Shown: positions 23,912-34,721, counted from the stretch's first letter. The stretch: 41,124 nt of DNA from Xenophilus sp. E41 (GCF_003671765.1 NZ_QPIB01000033.1:1-41124); one strand, 5' to 3'. A program made the numbers and translations. The notes: generated from the sequence alone by a model not told the origin.

Positions 23912-25153
23912 ATGACCGACGCCCGATCCGGTGCCCCGCGAACGGTCAGCGGCCCGCTCGCGGGCCTGAAGGTCATCGAGCTGGGCCAGCTCATTGCCGG
24001 CCCTTTCTCGGCCCGCACCCTGGCCGATTTCGGCGCCGATGTCGTCAAGGTCGAGCCGCCGAACGAGGGTGACCCGCTGCGCAAGTGGCGCCTGCTCAAG
24101 GATGGCACGTCGATTTGGTGGCAGGCCCAATCGCGCAACAAGCGCTCGCTCGCGCTGGACCTGCGCCAGAGCGAGGCGCAAGACATCGTGCGGCGCCTGG
24201 CGGCCGAAGCCGACGTGCTGATCGAGAACTTCCGCCCCGGCGCGATGGAAGGCTGGGGCCTGGGCCCCGACGCATTGCTGGCCACCAACCCCGCGCTGGT
24301 CATGCTGCGCATCAGCGGCTACGGTCAGACCGGGCCGTACCGCGACCGCCCGGGTTTTGGCGTCGTGGCCGAGGCGATGGGCGGGCTGCGCCACCTCACG
24401 GGCGAGCCGGGCCGCGTGCCGGTGCGCGTGGGCGTGTCGATCGGCGACACGCTGGCCTCGCTGCACGGCGTGATCGGCATCCTGATGGCGCTGCAGCACC
24501 GGCACGCGACGGTGAGCGCCGAGCATCCCAAGGGCCGCGGCCAGGTGATCGACGTGGCGCTGTACGAGGCGGTCTTCAACTGCATGGAAAGCCTGCTGCC
24601 CGAGTACAGCGCCTTCGGCGCCGTGCGCGAGGCGGCCGGCAGCGCCTTGCCCGGCATCGCGCCGACCAACGCGTACCGCTGCGCCGACGGCTACGTGCTC
24701 ATCGCAGGCAACGGCGACAGCATCTTCAAGCGGCTGATGCAGTGCATCGGCCGGCCCGAGCTGGCGGCCGATCCGCAACTGGCCGACAACACCGGCCGCG
24801 TGGCGCAGGTCGGCATGCTCGATGGCGCCATCGGCGAATGGGCTGCAGGACGCACCGTGGCCGAGGCGCTGGCCGCGCTGGAGGCGGCCCAGGTGCCGGC
24901 CGGCCGCATCTACACCGTGGCCGACATCGCGGCCGACCCGCACTACGCCGCGCGCGGCATGGTGCTCCCCATTCGCCTGGACGACGGCAGCGAGGTGCTG
25001 CTGCCGGGCTTCGTGCCCAAGCTGTCGGCCACGCCGGCGGGCCACAGGCGCAACGCGCCGGCGCTGGGGGCGGATACCTACGCGGTGCTGCGCGAGGTGG
25101 GGCTGAGCGAGGCGCAGATCGTGGCGCTGCGCGAGCGGGGCGTGGTCGGCTGA
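23912..25153 (+). CDS. CaiB/BaiF family CoA-transferase (class III)
   Basis: The 413-residue protein is a class III CoA-transferase. The N-terminal GLKVIELGQLIAGPFSARTLADFGADVVKVE motif is highly conserved; NKRSLALDL and ISGYGQTGPYRDRPGFG follow; the catalytic Asp is likely Asp179 in VSIGDTLAS. It moves CoA between carboxylates such as succinyl, formyl or aromatic acids; the acceptor is unknown. It ends the plus-strand run that begins with the oxidoreductase. The gap that follows (25154-25389) holds only repeats. Confidence 0.93.
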   Translation: MTDARSGAPRTVSGPLAGLKVIELGQLIAGPFSARTLADFGADVVKVEPPNEGDPLRKWRLLKDGTSIWWQAQSRNKRSLALDLRQSEAQDIVRRLAAEADVLIENFRPGAMEGWGLGPDALLATNPALVMLRISGYGQTGPYRDRPGFGVVAEAMGGLRHLTGEPGRVPVRVGVSIGDTLASLHGVIGILMALQHRHATVSAEHPKGRGQVIDVALYEAVFNCMESLLPEYSAFGAVREAAGSALPGIAPTNAYRCADGYVLIAGNGDSIFKRLMQCIGRPELAADPQLADNTGRVAQVGMLDGAIGEWAAGRTVAEALAALEAAQVPAGRIYTVADIAADPHYAARGMVLPIRLDDGSEVLLPGFVPKLSATPAGHRRNAPALGADTYAVLREVGLSEAQIVALRERGVVG

Positions 25154-25173
25154 CTGCCCCCGTCGAGTGCCTC

Positions 25174-25190
25174 GCTATCGAATCGATAGC
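25174..25190. repeat. 17-base GCTA-N9-TAGC motif, copy 3 (perfect palindrome)
   Basis: GCTATCGAATCGATAGC is perfectly self-complementary around its central base. It lies 20 bases after the CoA-transferase stop. Confidence 0.65.
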
Positions 25191-25327
25191 GCGTTGTCCA
25201 GGTGTGGCGGCATTTCAGCCCGATTAGGTTGAGCACCCGCGACGCTTGGCAAACGCAGCCCAGCCGGCAAGCGCAGCGAAGCCCTCAGGGCACCCGCGGA
25301 ACTGGCTTTGCCAGGCCGCTGGGTGCG

Positions 25328-25380
25328 CCCCCCTCCCGCCGAAGGCGAGAGAGGGGGGAGCCGCGAAGCGGCTTGGGGGG
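25328..25380. repeat. GC-rich double-hairpin extragenic element
   Basis: CCCCCCTC (25328-25335) pairs with GAGGGGGG (25351-25358) around an inner GCC-GAA-GGC; directly after it AGCCGC-GAA-GCGGCT forms a second hairpin. It separates the convergent CoA-transferase and acyl-CoA-binding genes, so it may act as a bidirectional transcript end. Similar blocks recur between genes in Variovorax-like genomes, from memory. Confidence 0.55.
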
Positions 25381-25389
25381 TGTATCAGT

Positions 25390-25656
25390 TCATGCGTTGC
25401 GCAGCGATTCGATCAGGTCGATGTACCTCTGCTTGGCGTCGTCCGCCGACACGCCCTTGTGGACGCTCCAGGCGTCCCATTTGGCGCGGGCCACGATGTC
25501 GCTGAAGCTGGGCTTCTTCTCGGTGTTGTCGCCCAGCGTGGCCTGCTTGTACAAGCCGTAGATCTTCAGCAGCGTCGGGTTGTCGGGGCGGGCGGGCAGC
25601 AGCTTGGAGTTGGCTTCGGCGGCTTCGAAACGGGCCTGGAGGTCGGGGGAAGACAT
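25390..25656 (-). CDS. acyl-CoA-binding protein
   Basis: The 88-residue protein is a full ACBP domain: LKIYGLYKQATLGDN is the acyl-CoA-binding helix motif, and AKWDAWSVHKGVSADDAKQRYI the following helices. ACBPs carry long-chain acyl-CoA esters in the cytoplasm. Length equals the classical four-helix ACBP. A perfect 12-base palindrome lies 49-60 bases upstream. Free-standing ACBPs are common only in some bacteria, including this group. The gene is separated from the TPR gene by about 100 bases. Confidence 0.95.
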   Translation of the reverse strand: MSSPDLQARFEAAEANSKLLPARPDNPTLLKIYGLYKQATLGDNTEKKPSFSDIVARAKWDAWSVHKGVSADDAKQRYIDLIESLRNA

Positions 25657-25704
25657 GGCGTGCAGGGAGCGAGTGGGAGGAAGGTCCCCATTGTGACCGC
25701 CTGC

Positions 25705-25725
25705 GAACGATCGTTCTTTTTTTTT
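25705..25725. promoter_or_regulatory. perfect palindrome plus T-tract upstream of the ACBP gene
   Basis: GAACGATCGTTC (25705-25716) is a perfect 12-base palindrome without a loop, followed on the plus strand by nine T. The lack of a loop and the absence of a plus-strand gene ending here argue against a terminator. A TetR-type operator for the ACBP gene is more likely. Confidence 0.5.
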
Positions 25726-25757
25726 GCCCTTGGCGGCCGGTCTGGCTTGCGGGGCGA

Positions 25758-26615
25758 TCAGTCCCTCAGGCCGGCGCGCGCCAGTTCCACGTCGAGGCGC
25801 TCGCGCGCGTCCTGCGGCTCGAGGGCGGCGGCGCGCTCGTACAGGCGCGTCGCCTCGGCCAGGCGGTCATCGCCCTCCAGGACCAGCAGGGCGCGGGCGT
25901 GCTCGATGAGGCCGGTGGGTGAGTCGGGATGCAGTTCCAGGCCGCGGGCGAACAGGGCGCGCGCGGTGTCGGCCCGCACGCCGTAGGTCATGCGTCCGAC
26001 CAGCGGGCCCACCTTGTCGATCACCTCGGCATGGAAGGCGCCGAGGGCGAAGTGCGCGTCCGCATGGCGCGGCTGCAGGGCGATGATGCGTTCCAGCGCG
26101 TCCTTGAGCCTGTTGCCCAGGCCCTGGGCCAGGGCGCGCGCCACGCTCACCGCCTGCGCGTAGCGCCCCAGCGCGTAGGCCTGCCAGTACAGCGCCTGGC
26201 AGTCGTCCGGCGCGGCGGCGGCTCGGGCGCCGGCGTGCTCGGCCACCTGGCGGAAGAGGGCGAGGCGCACGCTCTCGCGCGGCTCGACGTAATTGGCGTA
26301 GATGGCGGTCGCCTGGTCGACCAGGCCCTGGCCAGCGTCGCCCAGCGCCTGCGCCTCGGTCACGGCCCGCGCGAAATCGCCGTTGTGGTAGCTGGCCCAG
26401 GCGCGGGCGAGTGCGTCGCTGGCGGGCGGCGGGCCGATCTGTCCGGCATGCAGCCGGGCCCAGTGCGCCCGCACGCTTTCCGGGTCGAAATGCGGCAGGT
26501 CGGTGAAGGGCAGTGCCACCCAGCCGTGCGTTTCCAGCGCCATCGGCGCACGGCCGCCTGCGGGTGAATGCGGGGAGGTCTGGGGAACCTGCATCGGGAT
26601 GGTGCGTTCTTGCAT
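25758..26615 (-). CDS. tetratricopeptide-repeat protein
   Basis: The 285-residue protein is alpha-helical with TPR-like units, best seen as ALARAWASYHNGDFARAVTEAQALG and, near the C-terminus, ARALFARGLELHPDSPTGLIEHARALL and ATRLYERAAALEPQDARERLDVE. No signal peptide is present, so a cytoplasmic scaffold role is likely, but no partner can be named. The start shares one base with the TetR stop (TGATG), so the two are co-transcribed. Internal Met codons further in (MQVPQ, MALETHG) are alternative starts. Confidence 0.8.
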   Translation of the reverse strand: MQERTIPMQVPQTSPHSPAGGRAPMALETHGWVALPFTDLPHFDPESVRAHWARLHAGQIGPPPASDALARAWASYHNGDFARAVTEAQALGDAGQGLVDQATAIYANYVEPRESVRLALFRQVAEHAGARAAAAPDDCQALYWQAYALGRYAQAVSVARALAQGLGNRLKDALERIIALQPRHADAHFALGAFHAEVIDKVGPLVGRMTYGVRADTARALFARGLELHPDSPTGLIEHARALLVLEGDDRLAEATRLYERAAALEPQDARERLDVELARAGLRD

Positions 26616-27289
26616 CAGGCGGTCAGTGCGGCATCTTCACCTGCATCCATCGTGCCCAGCGTCAGCAGATGTTGCTGCTGGGCAGGCGCCAGGTAGGGGG
26701 TGAGCAGCTGCAACGTGTGCCGGCTGGCGCGCATCAGCGACTCCTCGGCGTGCTCGGGCTCCAGCGCCTCACGCGGGTTGCCCACGTACTCGTAGCTGAG
26801 CCAGTAGGTCACCAGCACCACCATGCTGCGCGCCAGCAGGTCGGCCTCGGCAGGGTCGATGCTCAGGTGGCCGGCCTCGGCCATGCGGCCGAGCAGGGTG
26901 CGCAAGGCGGTCTGCTTGCTGCGCAGCACCTGCTGGAAGCGTGTTTCCAGGTGCCGGTTCTTGCTCAGCAGGTCGTTGAGGTCGCGGTAGAGGAAGCGGT
27001 AGCGCCAGATCAGCTCGAACAAGCGGTGCAGGAAGGCGCCGGCCTGCCCGATGTCGCGCACGCCCTGTGCGTCCTCCAGCACCTCGCCGAGCTCGTGCTC
27101 GTAGGCCTCATGGAGCCGGTTGATGAGGGCGTCCTTGGCCGGGTAGTGGTAGTACAGGTTGCCGGGGCTGATGCCCAGCTCGGACGCGATCAGGGTCGTC
27201 GACACGTTCGGCTCGCCGAAGCGATTGAACAGGTCGAGCCCCGTTTCGAGGATGCGTTGCGCGGTGCGTCGTGGTGCCTTCTTGGCCAT
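26615..27289 (-). CDS. TetR-family transcriptional regulator
   Basis: The 224-residue protein has the TetR HTH at about residues 10-55: RILETGLDLFNRFGEPNVSTTLIASELGISPGNLYYHYPAKDALI. A helical ligand and dimer domain with YRFLYRDLNDLLSKN follows. The gene heads a two-gene unit with the TPR protein. A perfect 9-7-9 palindrome lies five bases before its ATG, which predicts autorepression. Acyl-CoA or a fatty acid is a possible ligand given the ACBP gene, but its palindrome differs from the one upstream of ACBP. Confidence 0.92.
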   Translation of the reverse strand: MAKKAPRRTAQRILETGLDLFNRFGEPNVSTTLIASELGISPGNLYYHYPAKDALINRLHEAYEHELGEVLEDAQGVRDIGQAGAFLHRLFELIWRYRFLYRDLNDLLSKNRHLETRFQQVLRSKQTALRTLLGRMAEAGHLSIDPAEADLLARSMVVLVTYWLSYEYVGNPREALEPEHAEESLMRASRHTLQLLTPYLAPAQQQHLLTLGTMDAGEDAALTA

Positions 27290-27293
27290 GCGG

Positions 27294-27318
27294 GGCCTCA
27301 AGGGTGTCTCTTGAGGCC
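27294..27318. promoter_or_regulatory. TetR autoregulatory operator
   Basis: GGCCTCAAG-N7-CTTGAGGCC is a perfect nine-base inverted repeat, 25 bases in all, directly upstream of the TetR start codon. It could also form a hairpin in the leader. A weaker GC-rich inverted repeat (CCGTGC to GCACGG) lies further upstream, between gmd and this site, and may end the gmd transcript. Confidence 0.7.
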
Positions 27319-27374
27319 ACTCTAGCGCAAGAGCGGCGCAATGCCGTGCTGCAGTGCGGCACGGAATCGCGAAG

Positions 27375-28495
<1,121 letters not shown>

Positions 28496-28499
<4 letters not shown>

Positions 28500-29458
28500 G
28501 CTGGCGTGGCCGTGCTGGTCAGGAATTCTTGGTACGTGGTACGGATGCCGTCGGGCAGCGAGATGCTGGCTCGCCAGCCGAGCGCGCCAAGGCGCGAGAC
28601 GTCGAGCAGCTTGCGGGGCGTGCCGTCCGGCTTGCTGGTGTCGTAGTCGATCTCGCCCTCGTAGCCGACCACGTCGGCCACCAGGCGCGCGAGTTCGGCG
28701 ATCGTGACGTCGCTGCCGCAGCCCACGTTGATGTGGCTGCTCATCGGCGACGTGGCGGTGGCGTAGGTGGCCGGGTCGAGGTTCATCACGTGCACGCAGG
28801 CGGCCGCCATGTCGTCGACATGCAGGAACTCGCGCCGCGGCGTGCCGGTGCCCCAGATGGTGACCCTGGGCGCGCCGGACTCGCGCGCCTCATGGAAGCG
28901 GCGGATCAGCGCGGGCAGCACGTGGCTGTTCTGCGGGTGGTAGTTGTCGCCGGGCCCGTACAGGTTGGTCGGCATCACGCTGCGGAAATCCGTGCCGTGC
29001 TGGCGGTTGTAGCTCTCGCACAGCTTGATGCCGGCGATCTTGGCGATGGCGTAGGGCTCGTTGGTGGGTTCGAGCTTGCCGGTGAGCAGCGAATCCTCGG
29101 CGATCGGCTGTTCGGCCATCTTGGGATAGATGCAGCTTGACCCGAGGAACAGCAGCCGCTTCACGCCGCTGCGCCAGGCTTCGTGGATCACGTTGGCCTG
29201 GATCATCAGGTTGTCGTAGATGAAGTCGGCCGGGTAGGTGTTGTTGGCATGGATGCCGCCCACGCGCGCCGCCGCCAGGTAGACGGCGTCGGGCTTCTCG
29301 GTTTCGAAGAAGGCGCGGACCGCCGCCGGATCGGTCAGGTCCAGCTGCGCATGGGTGCGCGTGACGAGTTCGACGCCGGCATCGCGCGCCAGCGCACGGG
29401 CGATGGCGCCTCCGACCATGCCGCGATGGCCGGCGATGTAGATCTTCTTGAATGTCAT
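28496..29458 (-). CDS. fcl: GDP-L-fucose synthase
   Basis: The 320-residue extended SDR is the epimerase/reductase that turns the Gmd product into GDP-L-fucose. Visible features are [14 protein letters not shown] (nucleotide loop), [10 protein letters not shown] (catalytic Ser/Cys region), and [10 protein letters not shown] (Tyr-x3-Lys). The ATG at 29458 is chosen over a TTG at 29473. It starts 31 bases after manC and overlaps gmd by ATGA. The symbol wcaG is an equal alternative. Confidence 0.96.
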
Positions 29459-29489
29459 GGCGTCTGTGGGCAAAACCTGGGTTGACCGG

Positions 29490-30956
29490 CTAGCCGCCCT
29501 TGGCGGGCCGCTGAAGGGGGGCGACGCGGCCGTAGGTGTCCTCGTAGCGCACGATGTCGTCCTCGCCGAGGTAGCTGCCGGACTGGACTTCGATCACCTC
29601 GAGCATCACCTTGCCCGGGTTCTCGAGCCGGTGCACGGTGCCCAGCGGGATGTAGACGGATTCGTTCTCCTGGACCAGCAGCGTCTCGTCGCCACGCGTC
29701 ACCTTGGCCGTGCCCCTGACGACGATCCAGTGCTCCGCGCGGTGGTGGTGCATCTGCAGCGACAGCTTCGCGCCCGGCTTGACCGTCAGGCGCTTGACCT
29801 GGAAGCGCTCACCGTTGTCCACGCTGTCGTAGGCGCCCCATGGGCGGGCCACGCGGCGGTGCTGGGTGGCTTCGCTGTGGCCGTTGGCCGCGAGCAGGGC
29901 CACCACGTCCTTGACCTGTTCGACGCAGTCGGTGCGCGCGACCAGCACGGCATCCTGCGTGTCGACGATCACCAGGTCTTCGGTGCCCAGGGCGACCACC
30001 GGCCGAACGGGGGCGTGTACGAAAGTGTTGGACGCCTGCAGCAGGACGGCATGCCCCGAGGCGCGGTTGCCACCCGCATCCGCCGGCTGGAGTTGCGCCA
30101 CGGCGTTCCAACTGCCGACGTCGCTCCAGGCGCCGGCGAAGGGAATCACCGCCACCTTGTCGTGCTTCTCGAGCACGGCGTAGTCGATGCTGTCGCTGCG
30201 GCAGGCTTCGAAGGCCACGGCGTCCAGCCGGACGAACGAGCCGTCCGGCTTGCGGCCGGCCACCGCCTTCTGGCAGGCGGCCAGGATGTCCGTTGCATGG
30301 GTGCGCAGTGCGTCGATGAGGGTGCCCGCGCGCACCAGGAAGATGCCGGCATTCCAGAGGTAGCCGCCGTCGAGCAGCATGGCTTGCGCGCGTTCGGCCG
30401 GGGGCTTTTCGACAAAACGGGCCACCGTGCGGCCGGCCTGTCCATCGAGGTCGACCCCCGGCTGGATGTAGCCGTAGGCCGTGCTTGGAAAGGTCGGGAC
30501 CACCCCGAAAGTCACGATGTAGCCGGCCTGCGCCGCCTCCACGCCCTGGCGCACGGTGCGGGCGAACAGGTCGGCGTCCGGCACGTGGTGGTCTGCAGGG
30601 GCGAAAAGCAGCAGGTCGTCGGGCGCCGCAATCAGCGCAGCCACCGCCATCGCAGCGGCCGTATTTCGGCCGACCGGTTCGAGCACCTGCTGGCCGTTCA
30701 CACCCGCGGCGTCCATGGCCTCCTGCACCAGGAAACGATGTTCTTCCGACGCCACGCAGTCGACCTGCGGGCCAACATGTATCAGGCGCTCGAGCGTGAG
30801 CTGCAGCAGGCTCTTGTTGCCCACCAGTGGCACGAACTGTTTGGGCAGGGCCTTGCGCGACAGCGGCCAGAGGCGCGTCCCACTGCCGCCGCACAAGACG
30901 ATGGGGCGGATGGCGGCGCCCGGCGACGCCGCTCGAGAGTCAGTGACAGTATTCAT
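29490..30956 (-). CDS. manC: mannose-1-phosphate guanylyltransferase / mannose-6-phosphate isomerase
   Basis: The 488-residue bifunctional protein has an N-terminal nucleotidyltransferase domain ([15 protein letters not shown] near residues 21-34, [12 protein letters not shown], later FVEKP) and a C-terminal cupin isomerase domain (from about residue 370: [36 protein letters not shown], and [12 protein letters not shown]). It supplies GDP-mannose to Gmd. It starts the operon and is divergent from rfbB. A longer in-frame start exists upstream at 31052 but would extend into the shared promoter region. Confidence 0.96.
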   Translation of the reverse strand: MNTVTDSRAASPGAAIRPIVLCGGSGTRLWPLSRKALPKQFVPLVGNKSLLQLTLERLIHVGPQVDCVASEEHRFLVQEAMDAAGVNGQQVLEPVGRNTAAAMAVAALIAAPDDLLLFAPADHHVPDADLFARTVRQGVEAAQAGYIVTFGVVPTFPSTAYGYIQPGVDLDGQAGRTVARFVEKPPAERAQAMLLDGGYLWNAGIFLVRAGTLIDALRTHATDILAACQKAVAGRKPDGSFVRLDAVAFEACRSDSIDYAVLEKHDKVAVIPFAGAWSDVGSWNAVAQLQPADAGGNRASGHAVLLQASNTFVHAPVRPVVALGTEDLVIVDTQDAVLVARTDCVEQVKDVVALLAANGHSEATQHRRVARPWGAYDSVDNGERFQVKRLTVKPGAKLSLQMHHHRAEHWIVVRGTAKVTRGDETLLVQENESVYIPLGTVHRLENPGKVMLEVIEVQSGSYLGEDDIVRYEDTYGRVAPLQRPAKGG

Positions 30957-31090
30957 GGCTAGAAGTTGCGCTGAGAGCCTAAATGTAAAACAAAAGGATT
31001 CATGATTGGGTGAAAGAGTTGGCGGATTCCGGCGCTGGAGTTCCCCAAGCACAAGCCGCGCCGACTCTACATACTGTGCAAGACGCCACG

Positions 31091-31118
31091 TTTCGACACA
31101 TGTAACGGATGGGATAAT
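31091..31118 (+). promoter_or_regulatory. candidate promoter of rfbBDAC
   Basis: In the 209-base divergent region between manC and rfbB, TTTCGA (31091-31096) and GATAAT (31113-31118) are 16 bases apart, about 50 bases before the rfbB start. The match is moderate. I see no convincing promoter for manC in the other direction, nor an operator. Confidence 0.35.
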
Positions 31119-31165
31119 CCTTTCGCGCCATGAAATGGCGGATTCAACGACACACAGGGAACCCC

Positions 31166-32236
31166 ATGATCCTGGTTACCGGCGGCGCGGGCTTTATCGG
31201 CGCCAATTTCGTTCTCGACTGGCTGGCAGGCAGCACGGAAGCAATTGTCAACCTCGACAAGTTGACCTACGCAGGCAACCTCCAGACGCTGGCGTCCGCG
31301 GCAGACAACCCGCGCCACGTGTTTGTGCAGGGCGACATCGGCGATACCGCCCTCGTGGCCCGCCTCATGGCCGAGCACCGGCCGCGCGCGGTCGTGAACT
31401 TCGCCGCCGAATCACATGTGGACCGGTCCATCCACGGTCCTGAAGACTTCGTGCAGACGAATGTGTTGGGCACGTTCCGTCTGCTCGAGGCAGTGCGTGG
31501 CCATTGGGCCAGCCTGCCCCAGGCCGAAAAGGCCGCCTTCCGGTTTCTGCATGTGTCGACCGACGAGGTGTACGGCACGCTCTCGGCCACCGACCCGGCC
31601 TTCACCGAAACCAATCGCTACGAGCCCAACAGCCCCTATTCGGCGAGCAAGGCGGCCAGCGACCATCTGGTCCGGGCGTGGCACCACACCTACGGGCTCC
31701 CGGTCCTCACGACCAACTGTTCCAACAACTACGGGCCTTATCACTTCCCCGAGAAGCTCATCCCGCTGATGATCGTCAATGCGCTGGCCGGAAAGTCGCT
31801 GCCCGTGTACGGCGACGGCATGCAGGTGCGCGACTGGCTCTACGTCAAGGACCACTGCAGCGCCATCCGGCGCGTGCTGGAAGCTGGCAAGCTCGGCGAG
31901 ACGTACAACGTCGGCGGGTGGAACGAGAAACCGAACATCGAGATCGTGCGCACGGTCTGCGCGCTGCTCGACGAACTCAAGCCGCGTGCCGATGGCAAGC
32001 CCTATGCCGAGCAGATCACCTACGTCACCGACCGACCGGGGCACGACCGTCGCTACGCGATCGATGCACGGAAGCTTGAGCGTGAATTGGGCTGGAAGCC
32101 CGCGGAGACTTTCGAGTCGGGAATCCGCAAGACCGTCGAGTGGTACCTCGCCAACGGCGAGTGGGTGCGCAACGTGCAAAGCGGCTCGTATCGCGATTGG
32201 GTGAGCAAGCAGTACGGCGGCGCGGTCCCGGCATGA
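31166..32236 (+). CDS. rfbB: dTDP-glucose 4,6-dehydratase
   Basis: The 356-residue extended SDR makes dTDP-4-dehydro-6-deoxyglucose, the second step to dTDP-L-rhamnose. Features are [31 protein letters not shown], and [11 protein letters not shown] with the catalytic Tyr and Lys; [15 protein letters not shown] is an RmlB hallmark. AGGGA lies five bases before ATG 31166. It is the first gene of rfbBDAC, coupled to rfbD by ATGA. Confidence 0.97.
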   Translation: MILVTGGAGFIGANFVLDWLAGSTEAIVNLDKLTYAGNLQTLASAADNPRHVFVQGDIGDTALVARLMAEHRPRAVVNFAAESHVDRSIHGPEDFVQTNVLGTFRLLEAVRGHWASLPQAEKAAFRFLHVSTDEVYGTLSATDPAFTETNRYEPNSPYSASKAASDHLVRAWHHTYGLPVLTTNCSNNYGPYHFPEKLIPLMIVNALAGKSLPVYGDGMQVRDWLYVKDHCSAIRRVLEAGKLGETYNVGGWNEKPNIEIVRTVCALLDELKPRADGKPYAEQITYVTDRPGHDRRYAIDARKLERELGWKPAETFESGIRKTVEWYLANGEWVRNVQSGSYRDWVSKQYGGAVPA

Positions 32237-33123
32237 AGGTCCTTCTTTTCGGGAAGGGCGGCCAGGTCGGTTGGGAACTTCAGCGGAGTCTGGCGCCGCT
32301 GGGCGACTTGGTGGCCCTGGACTTCGACAGCACGGAGTTTCATGCAGACTTCAGCCGTCCGGAGGCCCTGGCGGACACGGTCAAGGCGGTACGTCCTGAC
32401 GTCGTCGTCAATGCCGCGGCCCACACGGCCGTCGACAAGGCCGAGAGCGAGCCTGACCTGGCCCGGGCCTTGAACGCGACGAGCCCCGGCGTTGTCGCCG
32501 AAGCGGCGCGGCAGGTCGGCGCGCTGATGGTGCACTATTCGACCGACTACGTGTTCGATGGCAGCGGCGAGCGGCCTTGGCGGGAGGACGACGCGACGGG
32601 CCCGCTCAGCGTGTACGGGCGGACCAAGCTCGAAGGCGAGCAACTCGTGGCGGCTGCCGGCCCGCGCCATCTCATCTTTCGTACCAGTTGGGTGTACGCG
32701 GCGCGGGGCGGCAACTTTGCGAAGACGATGCTGCGGCTGGCCAGGGAGCGAGACCGCCTGACTGTGATCAACGACCAGTTCGGTGCGCCCACCGGCGCTG
32801 AGTTGCTTGCAGACGTGACGGCGCACGCCATTCGCGACACCCTGCGGGTGCCCGAGAAGGCGGGGCTTTACCACCTCGTGGCGGGCGGTGTGACCTCGTG
32901 GCACGGCTACGCGCGCTTCGTCCTCGAGCAGGCGGCGGCCGCTGGCACTGCGCTCAAGGCGGGGCCGGATGCGGTCGACCCGGTGCCCACCAGCGCCTTT
33001 CCGACGCCAGCCACACGGCCCACCAATTCGCGGCTGGATACCACCAAGTTGCAGGAGGCATTCGGCCTTCGCTTGCCTGAGTGGCAGCACGGTGTTGCGC
33101 GCATGCTGCGCGAAGTGCTCTGA
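32233..33123 (+). CDS. rfbD: dTDP-4-dehydrorhamnose reductase
   Basis: The 296-residue protein performs the last step to dTDP-L-rhamnose. It has [14 protein letters not shown] (nucleotide loop), [22 protein letters not shown], and YGRTKLEGE with the catalytic Tyr and Lys. [18 protein letters not shown] is typical of RmlD. Its ATG overlaps the rfbB stop. Confidence 0.97.
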   Translation: MKVLLFGKGGQVGWELQRSLAPLGDLVALDFDSTEFHADFSRPEALADTVKAVRPDVVVNAAAHTAVDKAESEPDLARALNATSPGVVAEAARQVGALMVHYSTDYVFDGSGERPWREDDATGPLSVYGRTKLEGEQLVAAAGPRHLIFRTSWVYAARGGNFAKTMLRLARERDRLTVINDQFGAPTGAELLADVTAHAIRDTLRVPEKAGLYHLVAGGVTSWHGYARFVLEQAAAAGTALKAGPDAVDPVPTSAFPTPATRPTNSRLDTTKLQEAFGLRLPEWQHGVARMLREVL

Positions 33124-33185
33124 GTTTTGGCGCCTGCGCCGACACGAGCTCGGGCAGCCGAGTCTCATATCCAAGGAGGAATTCG

Positions 33186-34073
33186 ATGACACAACGCAAA
33201 GGCATCATCCTGGCGGGCGGATCGGGCACGCGCCTTCATCCCGCCACGCTGGCGATCAGCAAGCAACTGCTGCCCGTGTATGACAAGCCGATGATCTACT
33301 ACCCGCTCAGCACCCTGATGCTGGGCGGCATGCGAGACATCCTGATCATCAGCACGCCGCAGGACACGCCGCGCTTCCAGCAACTGCTGGGGGATGGCAG
33401 CCAGTGGGGCATCAATCTGCAATATGCCGTGCAGCCCAGCCCGGATGGGCTTGCGCAAGCGTTCATCATTGGTGAGAAATTTCTGGATGGTGCGCCCAGC
33501 GCATTGGTGCTCGGGGACAACATCTTCCATGGCCACGATCTTGCGCTGTTGCTCAAGAATGCCGATTCCCAGCCAGACGGCGCGACGGTGTTCGCATACC
33601 ACGTGCACGACCCAGAGCGTTACGGCGTCGTGGCTTTTGACGAAGCCGGCAAGGCGAGCAGCATCGAGGAAAAGCCTGCCAAGCCCAAGAGCAGCTACGC
33701 CGTCACGGGTCTCTACTTCTACGACAGCGCCGTCACTCAGATCGCCAAATCGGTGAAGCCAAGCCCGCGAGGCGAACTGGAAATCACGGCGGTCAACGAA
33801 GCCTACCTGCAGTCCGGCCGCCTCAACGTGCAGATCATGCAGCGGGGCTACGCGTGGTTGGATACGGGCACGCATGAAAGCTTGCTCGAAGCAGGCCAGT
33901 TCATCGCGACCTTGGAACACCGTCAGGGCCTCAAGATTGCTTGCCCCGAAGAAATCGCGTGGCGCGCGGGCTGGATCGATGCCGAGCGGGTTGCCAAGCT
34001 GGCAGCGCCGTTGAGCAAGAATGGTTACGGGCAGTATTTGCTACGGACGTTGAAGGAAGGCGGTGCGCGATGA
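33186..34073 (+). CDS. rfbA: glucose-1-phosphate thymidylyltransferase
   Basis: The 295-residue nucleotidyltransferase makes dTDP-glucose from glucose-1-phosphate and d[40 protein letters not shown] is the diagnostic N-terminus of RmlA. A strong AAGGAGG site lies before the ATG, unlike the overlapping starts of its neighbours. Length fits the short RmlA type. Confidence 0.97.
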   Translation: MTQRKGIILAGGSGTRLHPATLAISKQLLPVYDKPMIYYPLSTLMLGGMRDILIISTPQDTPRFQQLLGDGSQWGINLQYAVQPSPDGLAQAFIIGEKFLDGAPSALVLGDNIFHGHDLALLLKNADSQPDGATVFAYHVHDPERYGVVAFDEAGKASSIEEKPAKPKSSYAVTGLYFYDSAVTQIAKSVKPSPRGELEITAVNEAYLQSGRLNVQIMQRGYAWLDTGTHESLLEAGQFIATLEHRQGLKIACPEEIAWRAGWIDAERVAKLAAPLSKNGYGQYLLRTLKEGGAR

Positions 34074-34618
34074 ATGTCATTTCCACAGCCATCCCAGAGG
34101 TACTGATTCTTGAGCCGAAGGTTTTTGGTGACGCGCGCGGCTTCTTCATGGAAAGTTTCAACCAGCGAACTTTTGAAGAAGTAGTCGGCGGGAGCGTGCA
34201 GTTCGTTCAGGACAATCATTCCCGTTCGGGCAAGGGAGTTCTGCGCGGCTTGCACTATCAAATACAGCAGCCGCAAGGAAAATTGGTTCGAGTCACGAGA
34301 GGCGCCGTCTACGACGTCGCAGTGGATATTCGGCGGTCCTCGCCTACCTTTGCCCAATGGGTAGGCGTTGAGCTCAGCGAGGCCAACCATCGCCAACTCT
34401 GGGTGCCTGCGGGATTCGCACACGGTTTCTTGGTGCTCAGCGACACTGCTGACTTCCTGTACAAGACCACCGATTACTACTCGCCGATTCACGAGCGGTC
34501 GCTTGCTTGGAACGACCCCCAATTGAATATTGGATGGCCAGAGCTCGGCGCTGCTGTCCAACTGTCTGGCAAGGATCAGGCAGCGCGCTTATTGGCAGAG
34601 GCTGATCTGTTTGACTAA
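34070..34618 (+). CDS. rfbC: dTDP-4-dehydrorhamnose 3,5-epimerase
   Basis: The 182-residue cupin epimerase shows [31 protein letters not shown] with the active-site His, [15 protein letters not shown], and [13 protein letters not shown]. It completes the rhamnose set. The ATG overlaps the rfbA stop. Codon use becomes visibly less GC-rich through this gene than in rfbBD. Confidence 0.96.
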   Translation: MNVISTAIPEVLILEPKVFGDARGFFMESFNQRTFEEVVGGSVQFVQDNHSRSGKGVLRGLHYQIQQPQGKLVRVTRGAVYDVAVDIRRSSPTFAQWVGVELSEANHRQLWVPAGFAHGFLVLSDTADFLYKTTDYYSPIHERSLAWNDPQLNIGWPELGAAVQLSGKDQAARLLAEADLFD

Positions 34619-34624
34619 GCGCCT

Positions 34625-34657
34625 CGTTGGGAACCGTGCGCATGCGGTTTCCCGACG
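34625..34657. terminator. hairpin at the convergent end of rfbC
   Basis: CGTTGGGAACCG and CGGTTTCCCGACG pair with one bulge and a wobble around an eight-base loop, seven bases after the rfbC stop. No T-tract follows on either strand, so it is a weak candidate. The rest of the gap to 34722 holds nothing recognised. Confidence 0.35.
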
Positions 34658-34721
34658 CCAGCTCACTGGGTCAGAGTGTGCGATGGCATCCCTCGTGGTG
34701 CCCATTCGAAGGCGTGATTGC

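Noticed and set aside
25705-25725. A rho-independent terminator reading of the palindrome with T-tract
   Set aside because: The palindrome has no loop, and no plus-strand gene ends nearby apart from one more than 500 bases away behind a double hairpin. An operator is more likely.
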